Below, piece after piece: positions 1 through 9,100 of a stretch of DNA of 64,000 nucleotides. The position numbers and the translations under genes are program-made. Source of the DNA: Geothrix sp. 21YS21S-4. Its GTDB lineage: Bacteria; Acidobacteriota; Holophagae; Holophagales; Holophagaceae. The notes below the pieces were generated by a model. The model saw only the letters and a program-made list of their open reading frames with translations. It searched no databases and had not been told where the DNA came from. Position 1 is the stretch's first letter, and every line of letters begins with the position of its first letter. The stretch covers positions 930,001-994,000 of the forward strand of contig NZ_CP132719.1 in the NCBI RefSeq assembly GCF_030845995.1, read 5' to 3'.

Positions 1-615
1 AGCGTGGCGCTGCTGTCCGCCTGGCGTTGTCCCGGCGCGGAGGTGCACACCGTCGAGGCCCAGGAGGCGAGCTTCCGGCTGGCGGGCAAAAGCATCCGCT
101 ACAACGGCCAGGCGCACCGGATCTTCCCCCGGCTGGGCGACCTGCGGGATCCAGCCCTGTTCGAGGATCAAGCGCCCTTCGACCTGGTGACGGGAACGCC
201 GCCCTACTGGCCGGAGGGCCAGCGGCTGCCCGCCGCCCATCCCCAGTCCGTTCCCGCCCGGTTGGAGGTGCGCGGGAGCATCGCCGACTACGCGGCCGCG
301 GCCGCGCGGATCCTGGCGCCCGGGGGAATCTTCGCCTGCGTCTTCCCCAACGACCAGCGGGAGCGCGCCCTGGCGGCGCTGGGCGACGCCGGCCTGCTCT
401 GCCTCCATCGCCGGGAGATCGTGTTCAAGGAGGGCGAGCCCTACGGCCTGGACGTCTTCGCCGCCGGCCGCCGGGGCGACTATCCGGCGGACTTCGAGAT
501 CCGGGCCGCGTGCCCCGAGGTCGAGGCCCCCATCCTCATCCGCCGCGCGGACGGCAGCGTGGATCCCGGGATCGCGAGGGTGAGGCTCGCGGTGGGATTC
601 CCGCCGGGGCTGTGA
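1..615 (+). CDS. Class I SAM-dependent methyltransferase, TrmN6/COG4123-like (5' truncated by window edge)
   Basis: The reading frame is open to the first base of the window, so the true start and the SAM-binding glycine loop lie upstream. The visible part has an acidic strand-end (HTVEAQ) as in Rossmann methyltransferases and a GTPPYW segment at the place of the (N/D)PPY catalytic motif of adenine-N6 methyltransferases. It is followed by a typical C-terminal half (ILAPGG, then a substrate strand). In the COG4123 family this fold modifies A37 of tRNA-Val, but the N-to-G change before PPY makes the substrate uncertain. No operon partner is visible; a dispersed repeat follows the stop. The methyltransferase fold is well supported, the tRNA role is inference. 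Confidence 0.72.
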   Translation, partial: SVALLSAWRCPGAEVHTVEAQEASFRLAGKSIRYNGQAHRIFPRLGDLRDPALFEDQAPFDLVTGTPPYWPEGQRLPAAHPQSVPARLEVRGSIADYAAAAARILAPGGIFACVFPNDQRERALAALGDAGLLCLHRREIVFKEGEPYGLDVFAAGRRGDYPADFEIRAACPEVEAPILIRRADGSVDPGIARVRLAVGFPPGL

Positions 616-640
616 GGCGGAGTCGGATCCGAAAAATAAA

Positions 641-702
641 AGATCACCACCAAGGCACCAAGAAAAGCCGGGATCGATTTCCAGGCCGTTCTTGGGGGTG
701 AG
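641..702. repeat. Dispersed CACCAAG-type intergenic repeat, copy 1
   Basis: An imperfect palindrome lies between the stops of two convergent genes. The left arm reads gatcaccaccaaggcacc-aagaaaagcc and the right arm ends in cttgggggtgag. The same left-arm wording recurs near 18.50, 42.66 and (inverted) 62.06 kb. A short GGGGC-TTT-GCCCC hairpin (705-717) follows, touching the stop codon of the leftward gene. It could act as a bidirectional transcript end; that is inference. Confidence 0.7.
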
Positions 703-717
703 ACGGGGCTTTGCCCC

Positions 718-2175
718 TCAGCCTTTCAGCGCCGCCAGGAGGTCGTCCAGGGAGACGCTGGCGATGGTGGTGACGCGGTCGCTCATGGCGAAAGGGAGGA
801 TCAACTCCCGGCCGTGGACCAGTCCGCCGCAGCTGTAGACGACGTTGGGCACGTAGCCTTCCCGCGTGGTCCCCTCGGGCTCGATGAGGGGCTCGCGGAG
901 GCGCCCGATGACCTTGGTGGGATCGTGCAGATCCAGGAGGGCGGCTCCGATGCAGTACTTCCGCAGGGGGCCCACGCCGTGGGTGAGCACCAGCCAGCCG
1001 GCTTCGGTCTCGATGGGCGACCCGCAGTTCCCGATCTTCACGGACTCCCACATTTCGGCCGGGCGCAGGATGACCTGGGAGTCGGACCAGTAATGCGGAT
1101 TGTCCGAGAACATGAGGAAGAGGTTCTCGTCGTCCTGGCGGGACAGCATCGCGTAGGTGCCGTCGATGCGGCGGGGGAAGAGGGCCATGCCCTTGTTCTG
1201 GATGCCCGCGCCGCTCAGGGTCAGCACCCGGAAGTGGAGGAAGTCCTGGGTCTCGATCATCTGCGGGAGGATCGCCTGGCCGTTGTAGGCGGTGTAGGTG
1301 GCGTAGTACATCGACGACCCGTCGTCCTCCACCACCCGGACGAAGCGGGCGTCCTCGATGCCGTTGCTCTCGTTGGTGGAGACCGGGAAGATGATCCGCT
1401 CGCTCATGGCCAGGCTGGCCGGGAAGGTCATCTCGTAGTTCGAGTCCGCCAGCCACTGGATGCCGCGCAGCGCGTTGTTGAGGTCCGCCGTGACGGGCCG
1501 GACCTCCCGGCGGACGCGCAGCATGCTCCGGCTGAGGGCGCTGCGGCTGAAGCTCTCGCCCAGGGGCGCCATCACGGAGGTCGTGTGGCCGTTGTCGAAG
1601 CCCATCTCGTGCAGCTTGACCAGGAATCCAGTCTTCCGGTACGTGGGGTCGGCGTTCAGTTCGGGAAGGGTCACGAAGGGGGAGACGGGATCCAGGCGCA
1701 CCTCCCCCTGGGGATCGATGAGGCCCGTCCGGAACTCGATGGAGGAGATGTGGCCTTCCCCCGTGGCGCGGAGGCTCATGATGAACCGCAGGCCGCCTTC
1801 GGGGACGCCCTCCTGGTCCGGGTGGGGCACCAGCGAGGGGTTGAACAGGGCGGCCGATTCCAGGGAGTACTCCCCGGAAAAGAGCGCGCCGATCAGCAGC
1901 TTCCGTTCCCGGGAGAGGGGACGCTGGGTGAACACGTGGGGCAGCACGCGCTCGTAGTTCCCCATCAGCGCGGCTTCGAGGCCCAGGTGGCCGGGGGAGA
2001 ACTCCGCGAGCATGGCCTTGAGGGTGCGCGCGGTCTCCTCCTCGCTCAGCGCCAGGGCCCGCCCGATGATGGCGATGAGGCGGTGGGTGCTGGAGGGGAT
2101 GAAGGGGCGGACGATGACCCGTCCGCTCTGGGGGACGAGCAGGATGTCGTGGCGACGGATGCGGATGGCGCTCAT
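718..2175 (-). CDS. Glycoside hydrolase family 130 protein (beta-mannoside phosphorylase type)
   Basis: 485 residues. GH130 enzymes phosphorolyse beta-mannosidic bonds to give mannose-1-phosphate (some members hydrolyse). The five-bladed propeller signature is visible: NPSLV early, the GIEDARF segment with adjacent acidic residues, NKGMALF, and GVGPLRKYCIGAALLD in the last third. There is no signal peptide, so it is cytoplasmic. The ATG at 2175 overlaps the stop of the upstream glycosyltransferase gene as ATGA; an upstream in-frame extension would run deep into that gene, so 2175 is preferred. The length matches the longer GH130 subfamilies rather than the ~300-residue ones. The exact linkage and acceptor cannot be read from sequence. 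Coupling to a glycosyltransferase suggests turnover of a glycan made by that enzyme. Confidence 0.85.
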   Translation of the reverse strand: MSAIRIRRHDILLVPQSGRVIVRPFIPSSTHRLIAIIGRALALSEEETARTLKAMLAEFSPGHLGLEAALMGNYERVLPHVFTQRPLSRERKLLIGALFSGEYSLESAALFNPSLVPHPDQEGVPEGGLRFIMSLRATGEGHISSIEFRTGLIDPQGEVRLDPVSPFVTLPELNADPTYRKTGFLVKLHEMGFDNGHTTSVMAPLGESFSRSALSRSMLRVRREVRPVTADLNNALRGIQWLADSNYEMTFPASLAMSERIIFPVSTNESNGIEDARFVRVVEDDGSSMYYATYTAYNGQAILPQMIETQDFLHFRVLTLSGAGIQNKGMALFPRRIDGTYAMLSRQDDENLFLMFSDNPHYWSDSQVILRPAEMWESVKIGNCGSPIETEAGWLVLTHGVGPLRKYCIGAALLDLHDPTKVIGRLREPLIEPEGTTREGYVPNVVYSCGGLVHGRELILPFAMSDRVTTIASVSLDDLLAALKG

Positions 2176-4454
2176 GGGGCCCTGTCGGGAAGGACGCCGG
2201 TCAGGTGGCCGGCGAAGGTCATCTCCGCGCGGGAGAGGTGGAAGGCGAGGGTGGATTCCGCGCCCTGGTTCTCGTTGGCCCGGTCCGGGTGCAGGCCGTC
2301 GCTGCATCCGCCGCTGCCCGAGTCGTAGACAGTGATGCCGAGGTCATTGCGGCCCAGGAACCACTCGAACGCCCGCTTCGCCTCGCGCAGCCACAGGGTG
2401 TCGTGGGTGGCCCGGTAGGCTTCCAGGCACGCGGAGATCATGGCCTGGGCCTCCACGGGCTGCTGGTCGAAGTAGGCGTGGGCGCCTCCCCTTTCGTAGA
2501 AGCCGCGGTTGCCGATGGGGCGGAAGTGGCCCGCCTGGGTCTTCTGGATCGAGGCCAGCCAACGGAGGGACTGGAGCCCGATCTCCATGGCCTCGGTGTG
2601 CAGGGGGCCCTGCCCGCCCAGGAACAGGGCCTGGCACAGCCGCGCGTTCTCGTAGGTGGCGGCGGGCTCGAACCAGGGCCAGTCCTCGGAGGCGCAGCCC
2701 TTCCACAGGGCGATGAGGCGGCGCGTCAGGAGGTCGCGGGGGCCTTCCAGGTCCGTGCGCTCGGGGTGGAGGCGGAGAAGTTCGTGGATTCCCAGGAGGG
2801 TGAAGGCCCAGGCCCGTGGGGAGGTGAACCCTTCCACCGCGCCCAGCCCCGCCTCGAAGAGCTGCGCGGACAGTTTCCGGTGCCCCTCGCTGCGGGAGCG
2901 GCAGGCCCCGGTGGCGGTGGCCCACAGCGCGCGTCCGTGGCAGTCCTCGCTTCCCACCTCCTCCATCCACTGCCGGCCGTGGCTCATGAAATTGCGGAAG
3001 CGCCCGGTCTTGCGGTCCAGGGCGGCCGACAGGAAGGCGAGGTAAGTGGTGGCGAGGCGGGGCAGGTTCTCCAGCGAGGACCGTCCGCCCAGTTCGTCCA
3101 GCAGGATACACAGGAGGAACGCGCGGGCGTTGTCGTCGGTGCAGTAGCCCTCGTGGAAGTTCGGCACGTTGAAGGTGGCGTGCTGCAGGATGCCGGTGGA
3201 ATCCGTCATGTCCACGATGTGGTCGAACCGGAGCGGCGGCAGGTCGTAGGGCCGGCTGGCGAGCGTCCACGCCGCGAACGCGGAGCGGGACTTGGCCTTC
3301 CGGTCGATCCGCGCCCGCCGGAACGACTCCAGGTAGCGCTCGGCCACCGCGGACCAGATCATCTCGCGCCCCCGCCGGTGGGCCGCCTCGCCGGTCTTCT
3401 GCAGCCGGACGGGATCGTCGAGGTAGGCGCACACGCCCTCCGCGATGGCGGTGGAATCGCGGAAGGGGACCAAGATCCCCCGCCCGTCGGCCAGCAGTTC
3501 CTGGGCGTGCCAGTAGGGCGTGGACACGACGGCCTTGCCCGCGCCGAACACGTAGGACAGGGTGCCGGAGGTGATCTGGGCCTCGTTGAGGTAGGGCGTC
3601 AGGTAGATGTCCGTTGCCCCGATGAATTCCTTGAGGTCGTCCAGCGATACGAACCGGTCGTAGAAGATGACGTGTTCCTTCACCCCGCAGTCCTCCGCGA
3701 GCCGCTCCAGGCGGAGGCGGTAGCTCTCGCCGTCGCGGGCCACCAGGTGGGGGTGGGTCGCGCCCAGGATGAGGTAGACCACGTTGGGGTGGCGCTTGAC
3801 GATGGTGGGCAGCGCCTCGATGGCGTATTCGATGCCCTTTCCGGGCCCCAGCAGCCCGAAGGTGAGCAGGACCGTGCGGCCCTCCACCCCGAACTGCGAC
3901 TTGTAGAAGCTGGAGTCCGTGAAGGGCATGTCGGGGATGCCGTGGGGGATGATGTCCAGCTTGCCCTCGGGCACGTCGTAGACCTCCCGCAGGATCTCCG
4001 CGCCCTTCTGGGCCATGACGATCAGCCGGTCGCTGCGCTGGATCAGCTCGTCCATCACCCGGCGCTGCGCGGGATTGGGATCCCGCAGGATGGTGTGCAG
4101 CGTCGTCACCACCGGCATCCGGATCTCCCGCAGGAGGGTGAGGAGGTGGCTCCCGGCCGGTCCACCGTAGATTCCGAACTCGTGCTGGATGCACAGCACG
4201 TCCGCGTTGTTGAAGTTCAGGAAGTCGGCGGCCCGGCGATAGGAATCCAGGTCCTTCTCCTCCACCTCGAAGCGGACCCGCGGCGGATAGCGGTAGGGAT
4301 CGGGCTGGTCGTTCATCGCCCCGGCGAAGCACAGGGACGACGGCGCCGCCGCGGCCACCGCTTCGCACAGGTCGTGGGTGAAGGTGGCGATGCCGCACAG
4401 CCGGGGGAGATAGCCTCCGAGAAAGGCGATTCGTTCGGGCGGAGTGGAATTCAT
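2172..4454 (-). CDS. GT4-family glycosyltransferase with C-terminal alpha/alpha-barrel-like domain
   Basis: 760 residues. The N-terminal ~380 residues form a GT-B glycosyltransferase of family 4: FLGGYLPRLCGIATF at the start, IQHEFGIYGG, then the donor-binding half with LTFGLLGPGKGIEYAI and a GTLSYVFGAGKAVVSTPYW segment. The C-terminal ~370 residues are alpha-helical with Trp/His-rich turns (CTDDNARAFLLC, CHGRALWATA) resembling the (alpha/alpha)6 toroids of glycosidases and epimerases. The ATG at 4454 has a GAGAGG ribosome site ten bases upstream; a TTG one codon earlier is less likely. It overlaps the GH130 gene by ATGA. Family knowledge suggests a mannosyltransferase-like role beside GH130; substrate and product are unknown. 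Confidence 0.82.
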   Translation of the reverse strand: MNSTPPERIAFLGGYLPRLCGIATFTHDLCEAVAAAAPSSLCFAGAMNDQPDPYRYPPRVRFEVEEKDLDSYRRAADFLNFNNADVLCIQHEFGIYGGPAGSHLLTLLREIRMPVVTTLHTILRDPNPAQRRVMDELIQRSDRLIVMAQKGAEILREVYDVPEGKLDIIPHGIPDMPFTDSSFYKSQFGVEGRTVLLTFGLLGPGKGIEYAIEALPTIVKRHPNVVYLILGATHPHLVARDGESYRLRLERLAEDCGVKEHVIFYDRFVSLDDLKEFIGATDIYLTPYLNEAQITSGTLSYVFGAGKAVVSTPYWHAQELLADGRGILVPFRDSTAIAEGVCAYLDDPVRLQKTGEAAHRRGREMIWSAVAERYLESFRRARIDRKAKSRSAFAAWTLASRPYDLPPLRFDHIVDMTDSTGILQHATFNVPNFHEGYCTDDNARAFLLCILLDELGGRSSLENLPRLATTYLAFLSAALDRKTGRFRNFMSHGRQWMEEVGSEDCHGRALWATATGACRSRSEGHRKLSAQLFEAGLGAVEGFTSPRAWAFTLLGIHELLRLHPERTDLEGPRDLLTRRLIALWKGCASEDWPWFEPAATYENARLCQALFLGGQGPLHTEAMEIGLQSLRWLASIQKTQAGHFRPIGNRGFYERGGAHAYFDQQPVEAQAMISACLEAYRATHDTLWLREAKRAFEWFLGRNDLGITVYDSGSGGCSDGLHPDRANENQGAESTLAFHLSRAEMTFAGHLTGVLPDRAP

Positions 4455-4499
4455 CAAGCCGTTCCTCTCGTTCGATGCAGGGCCGCACGACGCGCAAAT

Positions 4500-4527
4500 T
4501 GTATAAAAAAGATGCTATCACATTCAA
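4500..4527 (-). promoter_or_regulatory. Predicted sigma70-type promoter for the glycosyltransferase-GH130 operon
   Basis: Reading leftward, TTGAAT (4527-4522) is followed after 16 bases by TATACA (4505-4500), inside an AT-rich island in otherwise GC-rich DNA. The ATG at 4454 lies about 45 bases downstream. The match is by eye only. Confidence 0.5.
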
Positions 4528-4598
4528 GGGGCGCGGTCGGGGAGCAAAGTTGGGCCGGGTCGGGGCCCCGTCCGATAAGCTCAGCCAGAGGCTGATCC

Positions 4599-5366
4599 AT
4601 GGATCGAGGGAGTTTCCTGGGAGTGTTGCTGGGGGTGACGCTGCTGGCGGTGGCCATCGGCATCGGCCCGAATCCCCGCATCTTCTTTCATCCCGCCAGC
4701 ACCATCGTGGTGGTGGGGGGCGTGATCGCCGCCACCCTGATCCGCTTCCCGCTGGAGCACGTGAGCTACGCGTTCTCCATCGCCAGCCGCGCCTTCTTCA
4801 CCCGGGCGCCGGAGACCCAGGCCCTGGTGAACCAGATCGTGGGCCTTTCGCAGCGGGCGCGCCGGGAAGGGCTGCTGAACATGGAAAAGGCCATGGACGT
4901 GGAGGGCTTCCTGGCGAAGGGCCTGCGGATGGTGGTGGACCGCGCCGAGCGGACGCACATCCACGCCGTCCTGGCGCAGGAGCTGCGCGCCACGCAGGAC
5001 CGCCACCACCAGGGGCAGGAGATCTTCCGGTTCATCGCCCTCAGCGCGCCCTCCTTCGGGATGGTGGGCACCCTCATCGGGATGGTGCAGCTGTTCGCCA
5101 GCATCAAGGACCCCTCCAGCATCGGCGGGGCCATGGCCCTGTCCCTCCTGTCCACCCTCTACGGGGCGGTGATCGCCTACCTTCTGGCCATCCCCATCGC
5201 GGGAAAGCTGGAACTGCGCAGCAAGGAGGAACTCCAGCTCAAGCAGATCATGCTGGAAGGCGTGATGGGCATCGAGGCCGAGATCCATCCCTCCGCCCTG
5301 GAGGCGCAGCTGTCGGCCTTCCTGGCCCCCAAGGAGCGGGGCGCGGATCGGCGGATGCGTGGGTAA
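4599..5366 (+). CDS. motA: Flagellar motor stator protein MotA
   Basis: 255 residues, the usual MotA length. MotA with MotB forms the ion-conducting stator that drives flagellar rotation. Four membrane segments are visible: near residues 3-22 and 30-48, and a pair near 148-168 and 180-200. Between the pairs lies the charged cytoplasmic loop (EGLLNMEKAMDVEGFLAKGLRMVVDR). The conserved proline of the third helix is in APSFGMVGTLIGM. The ATG has an AGAGG site seven bases upstream. The end overlaps motB by eight bases, implying coupled synthesis. No other flagellar gene is in the window. MotA/TolQ/ExbB share a fold, but the paired MotB-type partner supports MotA. Confidence 0.9.
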   Translation: MDRGSFLGVLLGVTLLAVAIGIGPNPRIFFHPASTIVVVGGVIAATLIRFPLEHVSYAFSIASRAFFTRAPETQALVNQIVGLSQRARREGLLNMEKAMDVEGFLAKGLRMVVDRAERTHIHAVLAQELRATQDRHHQGQEIFRFIALSAPSFGMVGTLIGMVQLFASIKDPSSIGGAMALSLLSTLYGAVIAYLLAIPIAGKLELRSKEELQLKQIMLEGVMGIEAEIHPSALEAQLSAFLAPKERGADRRMRG

Positions 5367-6033
5367 CCAGGCCCCCGTCCGGTTCGCCCGCCGGAAAGCG
5401 GATCTCGAATCCCTCTGGCTGGTGACCTTCGCGGATCTGATGGTCCAGCTGATGGCCTTCTTCGCGCTGCTGTACTCCTTCTCCGTATCCGATCAGGCCA
5501 AGCTCCAGCAGGCTCTCCAGTCCGTGCAGAAGGCCCTGGGGGTGAAGCCCGTGGCGGGGGACGGAATCCTCCCCGGCTCCACGGGACTCGATCCGGCCCG
5601 GGCCGCCGACCTGGAGAAACTCCTCAACGACGCCCAGGCCGTGGACGGTCCCGAGGTGGGCACGCGCCTCCGCTTCGTCAGCTTCCGCGGCGCGCTGATC
5701 TTCGGAGAGGGCAGCGGCGTCCTGGCGCCGGGCAGCGACGTGCTCCTGGTCCGCCTGTCGGAACTGGCGAACCGCTACCAGGGCTTCACCCTCGTGTGCG
5801 AAGGCCACGCCGCTCCGGGAGAGCGGAGGCACGGGGGCGGGGATGCCCTCGACCTCAGCGTCCAGCGGGCCCTGGCGGCCCAGCGCTACCTGGTGGATCT
5901 GGGGGTTCCGGCGGCCCGGGTGACGTCCGAAGCCCGGGGCGACAGCCAGCCCGAGGGGGACGGCAGCACGCCGGAGGGCCGCGCCCTCCAGCGGCGCGTC
6001 ATGTTCCGGTTCCAGCGCGTGGCCGAGCGGTAG
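5359..6033 (+). CDS. motB: Flagellar motor stator protein MotB
   Basis: 224 residues. One N-terminal membrane helix carries the ion-binding aspartate (Asp26 in TFADLMVQLMAFFALLYSF). A short plug/linker follows, then a periplasmic OmpA/MotB peptidoglycan-binding domain. Peptidoglycan-binding landmarks are the CEGHA loop, the LSVQRALAAQRYL helix and the final RRVMFRF strand. The start is GTG at 5359, inside the last codons of motA, which explains the lack of an independent promoter. The domain order and partner make MotB much more likely than a general OmpA protein. Confidence 0.9.
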   Translation: MGNQAPVRFARRKADLESLWLVTFADLMVQLMAFFALLYSFSVSDQAKLQQALQSVQKALGVKPVAGDGILPGSTGLDPARAADLEKLLNDAQAVDGPEVGTRLRFVSFRGALIFGEGSGVLAPGSDVLLVRLSELANRYQGFTLVCEGHAAPGERRHGGGDALDLSVQRALAAQRYLVDLGVPAARVTSEARGDSQPEGDGSTPEGRALQRRVMFRFQRVAER

Positions 6034-6155
6034 GCCTCTCCCGAGGCGCCGCGTTCTTATGGACCCAGCTAGGTTCTCGGCCTAAAGTGGCTTAAACCGT
6101 TCGTCGCATGTTTTCCGGAGCCCATCCGAAATCCCCTGCTGTGTGGAGGCCCCCG

Positions 6156-9100
6156 ATGCTCAATCGCAGGTTTTTCTATTCTCTCGCCGTGACGGCAGTG
6201 GGCATCGTCGGAATGGGTTGCGGCGGAGGCGGCAAGGGCGGCGCCACGCCTGGCTCCGGCCAAGTGCAGAACAACGCCCCGACGGTCAGCGGGTTCACCT
6301 GCGCTCCCGCCGACGCGACCCTGAACCCCTACATCAATTATTCGTTCACGGCCAGCGCCTCGGATCCGGACATCGGCGACAGCGTGGCCGTCTACACCTG
6401 GGATTTCGGCGACGGCTCCGCCCAGGTCACCAGCGCTTCCGCCACGGTGGCTCACGCCTTCAACAAGGGCACCCTGGATCCCGCCGTCGGCGGCTCCGTG
6501 GCCGTGAAGGTCCGGGCCACGGACACGCGGGGATTGAGCGGCGACTGGGTCACGAGGCCTTTCATCGTGACGGGCCAGACGTCTCCGGTGACCGTCACGT
6601 TCCTGTCGCCCGCTTCCGCCGTGTCGCTCCAGGTGGCGAACACGGGAACGGTCTCCCAGGCCTTCCAGATCCAGGTGACCGACACCGCCGGCGGCACCGT
6701 CAGCGCGTCCGGCATCGCCTTCCAGGTGGGTGATCCCGTGGCCGGGGCCTCGATCGTCAGCACCACCGACGACGGCGGCGGGAAGTTCACCATCACCGCC
6801 CAGTATCAGCCCGGCGTCGTGGGAACGAGCCGGACCGCCACGCCCAGCGTGGTGGTGACGGACTCCAACGGACTGTCGAGCCCCTCCGTGACCGGCCCGG
6901 TCGTCACCCTGGCGACCACCGGCCCCAACACCGTGCCCACGGTGGCCGTGACCGCCCCCGTTTCGCCCACCACGGCCGTCTATTCCAGCGTCAAGGCGGC
7001 CCTGAGCTTCACCCTCACGGACCTGGACGGCGATCCCGTTTCCTATTCCGTGAACTGGGGAGATGGGACCACGGCGGACGCGGGCACCGCCACCACGGGA
7101 ACCGCCGCCGGCGCCCCCATCAATTTGACCCACGCCTATCCCGACACTTTCACGGCCACCACCCGGAACGCGGTGGTCACCATCGCCGCCCAGGACAACC
7201 GGGGCGGCGCCGCGACCTCCCAGACCCGCACCTTCGCGGTGACCTACAACACCTATCCTGTCGCCATCGTGTCGTCGCCCCAGGCCAGCGGCACCTTGCC
7301 GAGCCAGACGGAGTTGCCCAGCAACGCCTCCACGGGTCTTTATAACCCCGCCACCAGCACCAGCCCTGACTTGGTGGTGATCCCCGCCGGCGGCAGCCTG
7401 GCCTTCAGCGGCTCCGCGACGACTCCGGCCAGCGGCGGAACGATCAGCTACCAGTGGAGCTTCCCCGGCGGCGTGCCCTCCAGCTCCACGCTGGCGACCC
7501 CGACCGAGGTGGTGTATCCCGGCGTCGCCGGCCAGATCACGCCCTACCTCGCGACCCTGACCGTCACCGACGACCTCAGCCGCGCGTCCTCCGCGGGATC
7601 CCCCGCCAACCTGGCTCCCCCGACCCCCAAGAGCTATCAGAAGTGGGTGATCGTGGACGGGTCGCATACCCAGAACTTCAACCTGAGCTTCCTTTATCGC
7701 CAGCGGGTGGAGACGGGATCGGACGTCTTCGCGCCGGCCACCCTCGCCGCCAACGGCTACGGCGCCACCGTGCAGATCTTCCAGGACGGCCAGTTCACCT
7801 CCGTCGCCGTCAAGGACCAGACCAGCCACGCCGTGGTCCAGATCCCCGTCCGCTCGAACCTGCCCTTCTACGTCAAGGTGCCCGCCTTCGGTTCCGACAC
7901 CCACGGCTACCTCGTGCGGATCCCCAACGCCCCCACCGGCCCCTACGCCGATGCCTCCCTCGGCACCACCCTGGGTTCGGGCTCGACCTTTGGCTTCGGC
8001 GACGCCGGATCCACCAGCGGACCGTGGAATCCCACGCTGCGGGTGGTGACGGCGCAGGGATTTGGGACGGAAGTCTCGGCCGTGGGGCAGCGGCGGATGC
8101 AGGGCAGTGTCCAAGGAGGAGGGCCATTCGCCTTTAATCTGCTCGGGGCCCCGGGCCCGGTGGCACCCAATGTCCGCTGGATGGACCGCCTCTCCATTTC
8201 CGGCAGTGACGCCACCGGGGCCACCCAGTGGGTCCAAAACTCCAACAACGCTGGCGCCTTCAGCGGAATCCCGGCCTACCAGGAATTTAGCGAGTGGACC
8301 CTCTTCCCCAAGACGTGGACGGACGCGTCGGTGGCGCCCAAGCTCCAGAATTTCGACACCACCCCCGGCACGCCGACGGACATGGGCTTCATCGTCGACT
8401 ACCCCACCTATTCCGCCACCACGAAGACGTCCGATGCCTATTCGGTCACGGCATTGCAGGCCTTCCGCGTCCCTGCAAGTACCTCCGACCCCTATGACTT
8501 CAATGCCGGTGCCAATCCATTCAGCGATCGGAGCCATGAAGTGGGAGATCCGGACGGGCCTCCGACGGGGGGCCTGACCGTGGGCTTGAATGCGACCGAC
8601 TACACCACGGTGGGTGCAGGGGCGGTTCCCTCCTTCCTGAATGCCATCGTCCATGGCTTTCAGGGCACCGTGCCCCTCGGGGGCGGCATTCAAGGATTTG
8701 TGGTTCCCTTCGATGCCAATGATCCGAACCGATTACCGGACAAGAGCTTGGTGGGGAGCTTCAATAACATCATCAGTGTTTTCTCCTACGCGGACTACCT
8801 CTGGTCCCGGGTGTGGGCGCGGCCTTTCCCCTTGAACCGCGCTTCTCTCAACGCTTCGGCCACCTATTCCGGGATGGCCGGATTCAGTGGCTTCCTCTAC
8901 GCCAATCCGCGGGATCCGAATGGCGATCCGATATGGCCGAAGAGCCTTACGGCTATCAGTCCCGACAACAGCAGGATCGACCTCACCGCGAACGGCTACA
9001 CGACCTTCGACGCCTCTCAGGCGCCGGTGGGGATCGGGGGCACGACACCTTCTTCCGCGGGTGTGGGCCATTTCTACTGGACGGCGTACACGCCCTTCTA

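Noticed and set aside
4545-4578. Possible flagellar sigma28 promoter before motA (CAAAGTTG ... CCGATAA)
   Set aside because: The CCGATAA half is good but the spacer to CAAAGTTG is 18 bases instead of about 11, so I do not list it as a promoter.
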